Below are positions 1-10,800 of a stretch of DNA of 64,000 nt, in pieces; position 1 is the first letter of the stretch, and every line of letters starts with the position of its first letter. Origin of the DNA: Dictyophora rubrovolvata (lineage: Eukaryota > Basidiomycota > Agaricomycetes > Phallales > Phallaceae); the NCBI GenBank assembly GCA_029959195.1, contig CP114122.1:1302001-1366000 (forward strand), read 5' to 3'. The position numbers were made by a program, and so were the translations under genes. A model generated the notes under the pieces. That model searched no databases and was not told where the DNA came from. It saw only the letters and a list, made by a program, of their open reading frames with translations.

Positions 1-44
1 GTAAGCGCAAGTCACTAACAACATTTTAACCCATGTCCTTGCAG

Positions 45-2017
45 ATGGCATGATTATTATATGGTGTCAAACTGACAGACCGCCCCCCATGTTGTATGGT
101 AGTGAGAACAATGGGGAAGAAGATCCGGAGCATTGGAAAGTTCGAATCTCATTCCGGTTCGATAGGTTTCCCTTCCTTTATATCCCGAATACATTTTCTC
201 AGCGCAGTTGCAGATGCACTACAAGTGAAATTTATGACCTTGCATGGAGTCCTACAGGAGAATATATAATTGCTGGGAGCACAGATAATGCCGCGCGGAT
301 ATTTAACGTCGCAGATGGTTCTTGTGTCCGCGAATTAGCCGAACATACACACTATGTTCAAGGCGTTGCTTGGGATCCCATGAACGAATTCATAGCAACG
401 CAAAGCAGTGACCGCGCAGTTCATGTCTATAGCATTTCCACGAAACATGGCACCTTCGAAACCCACGCAATCGGTAAAAATGTAAGAATGCCCGTCAGAA
501 GTAGCCGAGCTCCCAGCACCAATGCCAGTCGTCCAAGGATGATACGACGATCATCTACAGCTAGTGATGCCGAATCTGCAGTCAGTGAACAGGTTCCCCA
601 GCGAGAAGACCCAAGTCATTCTTCTGCCGCCGCTCCGACAACGCCTTCGACTTCTATTGCTAGTACCCCTAGCATGTTTCCTCCACCACAAGTAGAAAGG
701 CCCTCTTCTAGGCGTTCTTCCTTCAGTGGCTCAAATGCACCTCCTTCTCCGGCGCCATCAAGCCATGGTCACTTTGGTCGATCACCGTCTCCAATGCCAC
801 CTCTGCCTGCCATACGTCCCCAGCCCGGGAACTCATCATGGACCTCTGTCAAGCTGTATGGAGATGAAAGTTTCACCAACTTCTTTAGGAGACTGACGTT
901 TAGTCCTGATGGCGCCATGCTACTTACCCCAGCAGGTCATTTTGAAGATCCCGCAGTCATTCCTATGCGAGGTCGTAAAGGCGGGAGTAATAACACAGAC
1001 TCAGATCCTTCCTCTGTTTCGTCTGTTTACATTTACACTAGAGCCAATTTCGCACGTCCTCCTGTAGCTCAATTACCTGGCCACAAGAAACCCAGCGTTG
1101 CCGTTAAATTCTCACCTATATTGTATGATCTCCGGCCTGACTTAACGGCAGCGCCGGGGCCATATAAACGAGTTTCAGTTGAGCGCGGCCAGGATACTTC
1201 GGTGGAAGTTGATATCGGTGCTGCACCACCTGTTTCTTCGGAAGTCACTCCTGTCAAAAGTGGTCAAGCGTCGACATCTGCGTCTACAACTTCGTCTACA
1301 GTTATGCCCGCTCCTTCTCTACCGGCGATATCTCCTACTAACGCACAAGAATCGCTGTCTATATCAACTACACCAGTTGTACATTCTACACCTACAACAC
1401 CTGCCACACCCGCCAGCGTATTCGCTCTCCCGTATCGCATGCTATTCGCCATTGCCACAATGGACACGATCACAATACATGATACACAGCAGACCAGCCC
1501 CATATGCATGTTTAGCAAGTTACATTACGATGAGTTCACAGATATGACATGGTATGAATATTCGTTGTCCGCATGTTAATCTCCTCAGACGTTCACTATA
1601 TTCACTCATAGGTCCCCGGATGGCCAATGTCTCGTGTTATCTTCTCGCGATGGTTTTTGTACGATAGTCATTTTCGATGAATATCTCCCCCAATACCACA
1701 CACAACAACAGACACTCCAACTCCAAACGTTAGCTCATTCGATCGGTCCGCATCCACCTTTAACACCTGTTCACTCCCATTCACACACTTCTTCTTCTTC
1801 TATCCCAAGCAAACGGAGCGAACCTTTGTCTGCTTCATCCAAAGAAGAAGTCATTCAAAAATCAAATGCCTCAGCTTCAGAGCGGTCTTCGGAAGCGTCC
1901 GGGACCCCTACAAGAGCGAGGAATGAGTCCAAGGATACTCAAGAACAGCGTGAAGAACCACCTAAGAAAAAGCGACGTATCGCTCTTACACACCTCGGAG
2001 CTATAGGCTCTCAATAA
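45..2017 (+). CDS. CAC2: Chromatin assembly factor 1 subunit B (CAF-1 p60 / Cac2), 5' end outside window
   Basis: This is the WD40 subunit of CAF-1, which deposits H3-H4 behind the replication fork. The window opens on an intron (1-44, donor gtaagc, branch actaac). Exons are 45-156, 214-1551 and 1612-2017, about 618 residues visible. The 57-nt intron 157-213 is a multiple of three and has no stop, so the frame stays open across it; removing it gives RCTTSEIYDLAWSPTGEY, the expected family sequence. WD repeats are clear (IYDLAWSPTGEYIIAGSTDN, HYVQGVAWDP, and SLYGDESFTNFFRRLTFSPD-like text at 855-905). A long Ser/Pro-rich insert separates repeats near 520-830. The C-terminus carries PPKKKRRIALTHLG, like the basic tail of p60. 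The 5' exons are upstream, so the start cannot be placed. The family call is firm. Confidence 0.93.
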
Positions 2018-2445
2018 ACTCACCAAAAGCCGAGCTTTGGAGCTTTATTTGCGTCTCTCTTTCTCTAAAATGAAATTACATCTCGCGTAATACCTGTTTC
2101 CTTTTCGTCTTTTGCTATCGCACGATTGTATGTGTGCATTTTTAAACCCTCAATATGTAGTATTTACCAACGAAATATGAATCCGTCAGATCCTGAAGTT
2201 TGAGAATTTTGCGCAAGTGTCACTTCATAATTCAACTCAGTTCGGGTCAGGTAGCCCACTTGATTCAAGTACCAGAAGCAAAGCAAAATAAATTTCCAAC
2301 CTCTCAAGTTACGAACTTGCCACATACACAAGTACTCCTAGTCCCTAATCACTCGACCCGCACAGCCGGTACCGCAAACGACACAGAACCCTAATTTGCT
2401 TTGTACTCTTTCTAATATCTCAAGGTGTGTGAATGGAAGAGGTTA
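2018..2445. other. Intergenic, convergent 3' ends
   Basis: This is the space between the CAC2 stop and the stop of the minus-strand DJ-1 gene. It holds only short open frames that resemble no family. It presumably contains both 3' UTRs. Confidence 0.6.
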
Positions 2446-3383
2446 TTAGACAGCGTTATGGACCGCCGCGAACTCATCATCATCTTGTTCTCTAACAGTC
2501 AGCTCGATAACGTTTCTAATCAAGGTGGTTGTGTCCTCGCCCACTAAATGAGTTAGAAATGCATTCGCCATGTCAATTCCTGTTGCGTCGTTTAGATTGT
2601 TAATCTCTACTTGAAGAGACTAATTATACCATACCTGCCGTGACACCAGAACTTGTCCAAATATTACCGTCGACAACCCATCTCGCCTTTCCGACCCACT
2701 GGATTTTATTGCTCACATCGGCCTTTTCTGAGATATAATCTGGTTTGAAAAAAGCGATAATGAATGTCTATCTTACTTTGACAGTAGCGAATGCTGCTTT
2801 GTTCGTCGTTGCTCTTTTGCCCTCAAGGAGACCACATCTGGCCAAAATCCAGGACCCTACGGCTCAAGTGAGTGGAAAGTACCCTTATAAATCTCTGATT
2901 TCACCTGTGCAAACAGTAAGGATGTACCTTGCTTTCGGTGCCTGTCGTTTTACGAAGGACAGCACTTCTTCGGGTGTATTACCCGGTCGAGCACCAGAAC
3001 CTTTAGTCCTTTCTTTAGGATAACTTTTGGCTCATTCAACAGCATTTACCTCCAGGAATGAATATAATATCAAACTGTTCCTCTTGCTTGACATCGTCAT
3101 ACGTCCTACTTGGCACTATCTGTGGTCCGGAATCTGGCTCAACTGGATCCAACGTATGGGAAAGATAGGTGATTTCTATCAGATATGGGCAACTCTCCGG
3201 CAGCTTTTTTTTAGTGCTATTTTTCGGTGATATAAACCCAAATTGTTCCACAGGCCCTTGATAATCCAAAGCTCGAAGCGGGATGAACAAAATCGGCCTG
3301 AACGATCATTGAAGCGATCTCATCAGCTCACCGAATACACCTGGGAAAAGGCACAAAGCCAGTTGTAATGTCTGCCGCGTCAT
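2446..3383 (-). CDS. DJ-1/PfpI (class I glutamine amidotransferase-like) family protein
   Basis: A six-exon model of about 225 residues. Start ATG is at 3383 (MTRQTLQLALCLFPGVF). A 60-nt intron joins it to ALDYQGPVEQFGFISP. The middle has ITYLSHTLDPV and FDIIFIPGG. The nucleophile elbow reads TVCTGSWILARCGLLEG, with the Cys expected for the family, and is followed by ATTNKAAFATV. Later segments are IQWVGKARWVVDGNIWTSSG and GIDMANAFLTHLVGED, the usual end of the fold. The stop is 2446-2448. Members include isonitrile hydratases, glyoxalase III-like enzymes and redox-sensing proteins; the sequence does not say which this is. The acceptor of the third exon (near 3018) is the least certain boundary. 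No defect is seen. Confidence 0.85.
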
Positions 3384-4006
3384 CTGCAAAATATATACTC
3401 AAAAAAGGAAAGTCGAGACACGGATGAAGGGGTTAGGGCAGGTCAGGGCGCCGGCTCGGAGTTCCAATGATACAGAATAGGCCTAACTACACCTCAAGGC
3501 AACAATCACTCCCATGTACTAAAATGCTGTCATCCGAACTATTTACAAGGTCGAGAGCCCTGCGTATAGGCATAGATTTTAAAAAAGTGTTTCACTGGGA
3601 CAAAGTGCATTATGCAGGAAGATTTTCTACTAGAACGGCTTCCTCCAGTATCCTTTGCAACCACGCTCTCCGCGGGCCCGGGGATATTTGGGGGAATGAT
3701 GGATTTAACCCCTGTTGATTCATCAATGACCATTCCGCACCTGAACATATGTTTTACTTTTGAGCTTGACTAATTATCCATTATATCAATACTTGAGGGT
3801 CATTTTCAAATTTCAAGGGACGAACAGCAGCGAACAGTTTGATCCCAACAATCTAGATTCGAAAGTGCTTTTCCCAGCAAGCGAGGCATGTCAGGCCAGA
3901 ATCACCGCGGAAATAAAGACTTGATGCAGTGCAATCAGCTGGCATATTGTTTGAACTTTTTGCTAGTATAGCTTTGACAATAGCCGCTTTCATTGATCAA
4001 GCCAAG
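3384..4006. other. Intergenic, divergent promoters
   Basis: About 620 bp between the divergent DJ-1 and acyl-CoA synthetase starts. Open frames here (for example 3539-3748 minus) show no recognisable protein. It likely holds both promoters. Confidence 0.5.
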
Positions 4007-7000
4007 ATGTCGACTTTCGACAGAATTCAAGAACATCTCTATCCTGCTCATTTCAGTCTATCTAGACAATCTTTTGAGGTGTCTGATTCCCGCGCTCCTG
4101 GATACTCAGGTATATACATCTCCTTGACTTATTCGTTTAGTTGAATCATAGTTGCTTTCAATATAGGAATTCACAGAAACTGTATGTCAAAGAACTCAAA
4201 AACCCGCAACTCCCTTTTGTTCATCCTTTTCAGCCGGATTCGATCTAGTTACTTATACATCTCGATACGCTCGCAAAAATCTTCTTGAGATATTTCAGTC
4301 GGGGCTGAATCTTTCACCAAACGGCAATTGTCTAGGACACCGACCGATCGTGTCCTTATCTCCTCAAGTCGCATATGCCCCCCAATTTGTCTGGCAGACA
4401 TATCGAGAAGTCGATGTTCGACGTCGGAATGTTGGCAGTGCATTTAATTTCTTGCGTGAAAATGGCCGCGTCGGAGGAGGAGATTTACCAACGGTTGGCA
4501 TATGGAGCTATAATAGGCCTGGTACGTCCTACACTTTTTTTGCCATCTTTACAGACAGTGATTAAGCCCTCGAATAGAATGGCAAATTATAGACCTTGCC
4601 GTGCAAGCATATGCTGGTGTGACAGTGAGCCTCTACGACTCGTTTGGACCGGATTCAGTTGGTATGTAATATGTTGAGCTGAGGTTTCACAACTAGCCAA
4701 CTAAACCAATCAAATGCACACTTCTTTGAATGAAGAATACATGTAAGTGTTTGATTCTCGTGGAGGTGAAGATCACTCAAGTGACAAGTTATCCAGCTGC
4801 AATCACGCTGAAATTAGCATCATATTCTCGATTCCATCTCATTTTCCAGCATTGCTCTCGATTGCTCGTAAACTCAAGTTCCTTAAAGCTGTTGTATGCA
4901 TCGAAGATCCTTTGTTGGTTGGTATCCCCAAATCCCAGCCGAATTCTATCGACATATTACGGATGTGGGCATCCCAGCTGGGTCTAGAATTTTTCACTCT
5001 GTCAGAATGTAAAGGAAATTCTCTCTTATTCTGTCTCTTCTGTAATAACTTTGTTCTGGTATCAGTTGAAACACTTGGCTCTCAGCATCTTATCGATCCA
5101 ATACCAGCAGATCCAGAACAAATCTATTCTATATGCTATACATCCGCAAGTCTTTCTCTTCACGTAACTTCTCGTTCATGTAATTATTCCGTAGGGAACC
5201 ACCGGAAACCCTAAGGGCGTTATCTTGAGGCATGGCCAATGTGCAATTGGAGTCGTGATCAGCGTGTATGGAAGTCCATATATTAAGGATAATGTTTTTC
5301 TTTCCATTCTTCCGTTAGCCCATTGCTTTGGGGTTAGTTCTTTCGATTATAAGCCTTTCATACCCATGGACTCAATATCATCTTGCTGAATTAGCGTGCA
5401 AAGGAATTGGCCATGTTTAACACCGGTGCAGCAATAGGCTATCTGACGGCTGGCGATCCTACTCGAATAATTGAGGACATGCAAATTCTTCAACCGACAG
5501 AGATTATACTTGTTCCTCGTATTATCAATCGTTTCCACCAAATTATTAGGGAGCGCACAGGTGTGGATAAGTCGGAACTAAAAGGTTGGTTTGAATATCG
5601 GGTCTCAATTTTTGTATCACTAATACTTCGGAACACATCCCAGCGAAAATCATGAGACGAGCCGTCAGCGATAAACTCGCTCTGCTACGCCCTGATCAAA
5701 TGACATTTCCAACACATCCAATTTGGGACAGGTTAATTTTCAACAAGGTATACCGTTTTCATCACTTATGGGTTTGATTAGTTTTTAATCCTGATAGATA
5801 CGGAATTTATTTGGTGGAAAATTGTTTATGGTGTCAACAGGTGCATCACCTATTGCGTCCGAAGTTCTCGAGTTCTTCCGTGCTGCGATAGGATGCTATG
5901 TAGTTGAAGGTATGTCTACCTTCAAAAAACTTGTTAAAAAAACCTTGTTTGTAAGAATTAACTTTATCAGGGTAAAATCCATAGTCATGAAGCCCCGATT
6001 ATATCGGTTACTCACTTTCACCTTTTAAAAAAAATCTAGATATGGTCTAACAGAAACATTCGCCGTAGTGACAAAAGCGATCTATAATGATTTTGATTCG
6101 GGCGGGACCGTTGGCACGCTACAAACGTCTATTGAACTGAAACTGAAAGACATCCCGGAAATAGAATATATGACATCGGACAAACCATGGCCGAGAGGAG
6201 AAATATTATGTCGGGGTATCAACGTTATCACTCGCGACAAGGGCTATTACAAAGGTATGGCCATGATACTTTATTTTTCACGAGCATCTCCACAAGAATC
6301 GTTCCCTAGATCCAAAAGCCACTGCGGCTGCTGTGGATGAAGATGGGTGGTTTCACACTGGGGATGTCGGTGAAATAGGCCCTTGTGGTCGTCTGAAAAT
6401 TATCGACCGGGTCAAAGTGCGGTTTCATCTTTCCTCCTCTTATTATTCGTATTTAAGGAATACTGGGACTGACAGAACGTCGTCAAACTTTCTCAAGGAG
6501 AATATGTGGGTTTAGAAAAAGTCGAAAGCGCATATTCTTCCTATCCGGCGGTTTCCCAAATATATATTCACGGTGACTCCTTGAGAGATTATTTGGTTGG
6601 CGTTATTGTCCCAGATCCCAGTTTCCTGGCCCGCGTGGGCATGACTTCAGAAGAAAAGGTATGTTTCATCTTGACAAAGTGAGGCCAGCGAGAAAATTTA
6701 CCAAGGCACAGGATGAAAGTCTCAATGAGGCCCGCGTTACAAACCTTCTCTTATCAGAACTCGATGCACATGCTGTCAAGATGGAACTTCATGGATTTGA
6801 AAAAATCCGTCGAATATATCTTACGCTTGAACCGTTCACCATAGAAAACGGCATGCTTACCCCCACGTTTAAACTACGAAGGTACTCGCCGTTCCTACGA
6901 TTGAATCTATCACAACGCTAACGTGTTTCTCTTTACGAATAAGACGAGATGCGTATGCCAAGTATAAACACGCACTTGATAAATTATATACAGATAAGAC

Positions 7001-7028
7001 TGAAGGATCTACTAGACCCAAGATGTAA
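4007..7028 (+). CDS. Long-chain fatty acid-CoA ligase (AMP-forming acyl-CoA synthetase)
   Basis: Activates fatty acids to acyl-CoA through an acyl-adenylate. The model has about 15 exons and roughly 690 residues. It starts [18 protein letters not shown] and ends EGSTRPKM-stop. Diagnostic motifs in order: [12 protein letters not shown]-loop [16 protein letters not shown] (around 5140-5240); [31 protein letters not shown] (joined around 5905-6055); [46 protein letters not shown] near the end. All family landmarks are present and in frame after splicing, so it looks functional. Splicing is odd: exons of 15 nt (4167-4181), 7 nt (4736-4742) and apparently 1 nt (5971) are needed, and intron 5146-5194 starts with GC. 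I see no N-terminal membrane anchor or clear targeting signal. It could be a peroxisomal or cytosolic FAA-type enzyme. Confidence 0.93.
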
Positions 7029-7509
7029 ACTAATTGCCAGACAAGTTCACACCATACTTTAAATTGACAGGTTTCGATAAAGTAATATCGATGAGATCAG
7101 GATATGAACAAGCGGCCCGGAGATAGTGCCGTCGCCCCAGAAAGAACTTGGAAATCGATACATAAGAGTCTATCTTACAAAAGGCATATCTGATGATTCT
7201 ATTCCATTCTGTAAGTTAGTTAATCTCTTCTTTAGTTGTCTGTAGGACGACTAGAGAAGGGGTGACGCGATGATGTGCGTGATGCCGGCGCCCCAATTGA
7301 AGTCACTAGTAATTGTCTCAGGAGATCACTATTTATCGAATTTTACTAGAGGTATGCCTACTCATCAGTTTCGAGGCGGCAATCAATTAACGTTCTCTTC
7401 TAGAAGTAAAGCCCTATGTACTATTAGTATCTACAATGCTCACTATTTATTTGGGACGTCATATGTCAGCAGAACAGATCAATCGATGCCTGAACTTGCC
7501 GTTTGCTCC
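7029..7509. other. Intergenic, convergent 3' ends
   Basis: 481 bp between the acyl-CoA synthetase stop and the stop of the minus-strand nuclease-like gene. A short frame at 7270-7530 has no recognisable content. No repeats seen. Confidence 0.5.
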
Positions 7510-8711
7510 TTACTCCTCCAACGTCAATAGATCAGCCATGGTAGGGGTCAACTAAAAAAATCCATCATCCATGAGAAAAGACAATTTCAGGAAGAGAAAG
7601 GCTTACCCATTCACAAATGAGCGCGACGATCTCGCATAATAAGATGTCAGAGTCCATGAGGACGTTTCTCTCAAAGCAACGTATTGCTGACTCGTAATAA
7701 GTTGGCGTCCCATCCTCCAGCTTCACAATAAAGAAAATCCATTTCTGCCCTTCAGATAGACAGAAACGGACCTCAGGAAGGCTAGAAGGGGTTGCTCAGA
7801 GACGTACCTGGCGGACTTCAGCAATGCAATCGCCTGGCTGACGGTCTCAGGGATATACGAGACCAAGCTTGATTCAAAGTTTTGTCGCTTGGCTTCAACC
7901 AGGAATAGGTGACCCCTTGCGATCTTGAATATATTCTCGCTTGATTGGCCAGGGGTAAGCAAGCGGGCTGAGACGGTTGTTAAGTAATTCGCTGGGCGAA
8001 GGTGTTGGTAGTCTGACTCACTCTTGTTATCCAGCACGTCTTCGTACTCAATAATTGTGTAGTCGACGCTGCCACTCAACCACAGTTCACATCCGGTGAC
8101 AGGGTGAGTAATTGAGGCCCCATCTCCTTGAACGATCTTCATCTCCGGGAAAATGACGACGCCTCGCTGGTCGTCGGAGAGCATCTCTGCTAGGGTGAGC
8201 AGCATTGCGTCGAAAATCATTCTTGAGCCCGCCTCATACTACGAGCAAGTATTCATTTAGATGACCGAGTGCAAAAGTGATAAATGAAAGACGCACATCC
8301 ATGCTGACATGCTTATATATTTTCTTGACCCTAGAATGAAGTTCCGTGATTTCCGCTTTTGCATCCATCGGCATCCCTTCCGCTATTTGAGTCACTTTTG
8401 CCGAGTCAAAATAAAGAGATTTCCTTTTGACCCCAGCCTTTTCAAGGTCTCCTGATGTGACGATTGATGAAGTCTCTCTCTGAAGCATAGTTAATAATAG
8501 TACATCACGCGAGAACTATGAAACATACTGATTTGTTGGCACTCTTTACCATGGTTTCCAGAATGACGACGTGGTCTAAAGCAGTCTGCAATTCTTTCCC
8601 TGTTCCTTTGATTTCACCCAACTCTTCCTTGAGGGCCTCAATACTATTCAGCATCTTTGATAGGTCACCAATAGAGTCCTGGAGACTGCGCTTGTGACCG
8701 CGTTCAGACAT
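7510..8711 (-). CDS. Uncharacterised protein with PD-(D/E)XK-like signature, copy A of an inverted pair
   Basis: Five-exon layout matching copy B (9567-10800). Exon 1 (from ATG 8711) encodes a helical, probably coiled-coil N-terminus (SLQDSIGDLSKMLNSIEALK...). Exon 2 begins RETSSIVTSGDLEKAG. Exon 3 (YEAGSRMIFDAMLLTLAEML) holds ELWLSGSVDYTIIEYED and, about 60 residues on, HLFLVEAKRQ. The spaced D ... E-x-K pattern resembles the active site of PD-(D/E)XK nucleases; that is inference, and the family is unknown to me by name. Exon 4 encodes LPEVRFCLSEGQKWIFFIVK and the last exon ends LLTLEE. The intron between exons 3 and 4 (around 7783-7808) is only about 26 nt, versus 50 nt in copy B. That is below the normal minimum, and reading through it truncates the protein. 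Copy A may therefore be decaying. Confidence 0.6.
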
Positions 8712-9566
8712 GTATATGGTGATTGAGGTTCCCTCGGGCTTTCATGTGATGCTAGGGCTCTACGAGGCTCTACGGGTCATCGAATTTTCCATGTGCTATT
8801 TATCTTTGTTTATTTACGTAGTAATCTTACACATACTAACGTCACGTGATCTAGTGCGACACTAGAGGCGGACCCGCCGGATCCCTTTGTAATTAGTTAG
8901 TCTGAATATATTATCATCTGCTTGAATCTTTGTCTGGTCTGAACTCTTAATTCTTTATCTTAAACTCAACTTGTAACTGAACGCAATCTAGCTGACAGTT
9001 ATATAGTCTACAATCTTATCCTTTCGCGTTCTCGATTCTTCCAAGTTCCAACAACAAGCCTTTGACCCGAAAATCACATTTATTAGACTTCTATTTAATT
9101 AACTTTATTCCGGTTTATCAATTAAATCTATACTACTCAATTTAATTGCGCATACATTGTTATCTAATCGCGGAAACCTAACACCGCCCTTGACTCACTG
9201 ATAAACCAAATATGCTTTTATGTTATGAGTCTTTCCAATATGCCATCCCTTCTTCACCATGGTTTCAACCCCATAGACACAAGCTTGTTATGGAGGTAAA
9301 TTATTGTCCGTAGCTACATAGCTCAACCAAAAAAAAAAAAAGAACGCTTCCACAAAGTGACGTTTGGTAAGCGCCTAATACGGACAATGCTATTCCTCTT
9401 TTCTTGCGAACTTTCTTGCGTTTTCCTTTATATATAAACTGTTCAATTCTGTCTGAGTCCAAACTCCTCAGTTGTTCTCATACGCTGAGTCCTATCAATT
9501 AATAGTCTAGAGATTAATTGCTGACCCCCCGTAAAACCTTATTATAGTCGTATCTAATTCCTTTTT
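8712..9566. other. AT-rich spacer between divergent copies A and B
   Basis: 855 bp without a gene. Next to copy A lies a cluster of short perfect palindromes (8842-8878). The middle holds a TGT...ACA-bounded AT-rich block (8888-9183). Next to copy B there is an A-run near 9330 and a TATATAAA stretch around 9430. The two gene-proximal flanks are not similar, so the inverted duplication does not extend into this spacer. Confidence 0.6.
8888..9183 (-). mobile_element. Possible old solo LTR
   Basis: A 296-bp AT-rich block that, read on the minus strand, begins TGTTAGG and ends TTACA (TG...CA ends). It has a TATATAA box in its middle. The 5-bp word AAGGG occurs beside one end and 3 bp off the other, a weak target-site signal. 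No internal retroelement coding sequence is nearby. It could equally be plain intergenic DNA. Confidence 0.28.
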
Positions 9567-10800
9567 ATGTCCACTGAACAAAAACCCAGTCACAAGCGCA
9601 AGCGCAGTCTCCAGGACTCTATTGGTGACCTATCAAAGATGCTGAATAGTATTGAGGCCCTCAAGGAAGAGTTGGGTGAAATCAAAGGAACAGGGAAAGA
9701 ATTGCAGACTGCTTTAGACCACGTCGTCATTCTGGAAACCATGGTAAAGAGTGCCAACAAATCAGTATGTTTCATAGTTCTCGCGTGATGTACTATTATT
9801 AACTATGCTTCAGAGAGAGACTTCATCAATCGTCACATCAGGAGACCTTGAGAAGGCTGGGATCAGAACGAAATGTCTTTATTTTGACTCGGAAAAAGTG
9901 ACCCAATTAGTGGAGGGGATGACGATGGATGCAAAAGCGGAAATCGTGGATCTTCATTCCAAGATCAAGAAGATATATAAGCATCTTAACATGAATGTGT
10001 GTCTTTCATTTTATCACCTTTGCGCTCGGTCATCTAAATGAATACTTGCTCGTAGCATGAAGTAGGTTCAAGAATGATTCTTGATGCAATACTGCTCGCG
10101 TTGGCAGAGATTATGTCAGACGAACAGAGAGGTGTTGTCATTCTTCCGGCGATGAGGATTGCTCGAGGGGATGGGGTTTCAATCACTCACCCCGTCTCAG
10201 GATATGAACTGTGGTTGAGTGGCAGCGTTGACTATGCCATTCTTGAGTACGAAAACGTGCTGGATAACAAGAGTGAGTCAAACTACCAACACCTTCGCCC
10301 CACGAATTACTTAACAACCGTCTCAGTCCGCTTGCTCACCCCTGGTGTATTGAATGAAGATATATTCAAGATCACAAGGGGTTGCCTATTCCTAGTTGAA
10401 GACAACCGTCGGGATTCCTTACAAAGCTTAGTCTCCTTTATCCCTAAGGCCGTTAGTCAGGCGATTGCATTGCTGAAGTCCGCCAGGTACGTTAACACTG
10501 CCCGCTAGACCTCTTCATCTGAGCAACCCCTTCTAGCCTTCCAGAGGTCCGTTTTTGTCTATCTGATGGGCAGAGATGGATTTTCTTTATTGTGAAGCTG
10601 GAGGATGGGACGCCAATTTGCTATGATTCAGCAATGCGTTGTTTTGTCCTCGAGGACTCTGACATATCATTACGCGAGATTGTGGGGCTCCTTTGTGAAT
10701 GGGTAAGCCTTTCTCTTCCTGAAATTGTCATTTCCCATGGATGATGGATTTTTTTTAGGTGAAGCCCACCATGACTGGTCTGTTTGAGTTAGAGGAGTAG
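9567..10800 (+). CDS. Uncharacterised protein with PD-(D/E)XK-like signature, copy B of an inverted pair
   Basis: Paralogue of copy A in divergent orientation, about 345 residues in five exons. Exon 1 starts MSTEQKPSHKRKRSLQDS. The intron-1 acceptor leads into RETSSIVTSGDLEKAG. Exon 3 starts HEVGSRMILDAILLALAEIM and contains LWLSGSVDYAILEYEN. A normal 50-nt intron leads to LPEVRFCLSDGQRWIFFIVK, and the last exon reads VKPTMTGLFELEE-stop. The frame is intact throughout. The segment matching copy A's LVEAKRQ reads LVEDNRR here, so the putative E-x-K is lost and a nuclease activity of this copy is doubtful. Exon 1, intron 1 and the start of exon 2 are identical in DNA to copy A, while later exons differ at many sites. 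Function and location are unknown. Confidence 0.7.

Noticed and set aside
1179-1547. 122-residue plus-strand frame
   Set aside because: Alternate frame inside CAC2 exon 2, low-complexity Leu-rich shadow.
6010-6050. Frameshift making the acyl-CoA synthetase a pseudogene
   Set aside because: The shift disappears if the segment is two normal introns around a single G; all other motifs and exons are intact.
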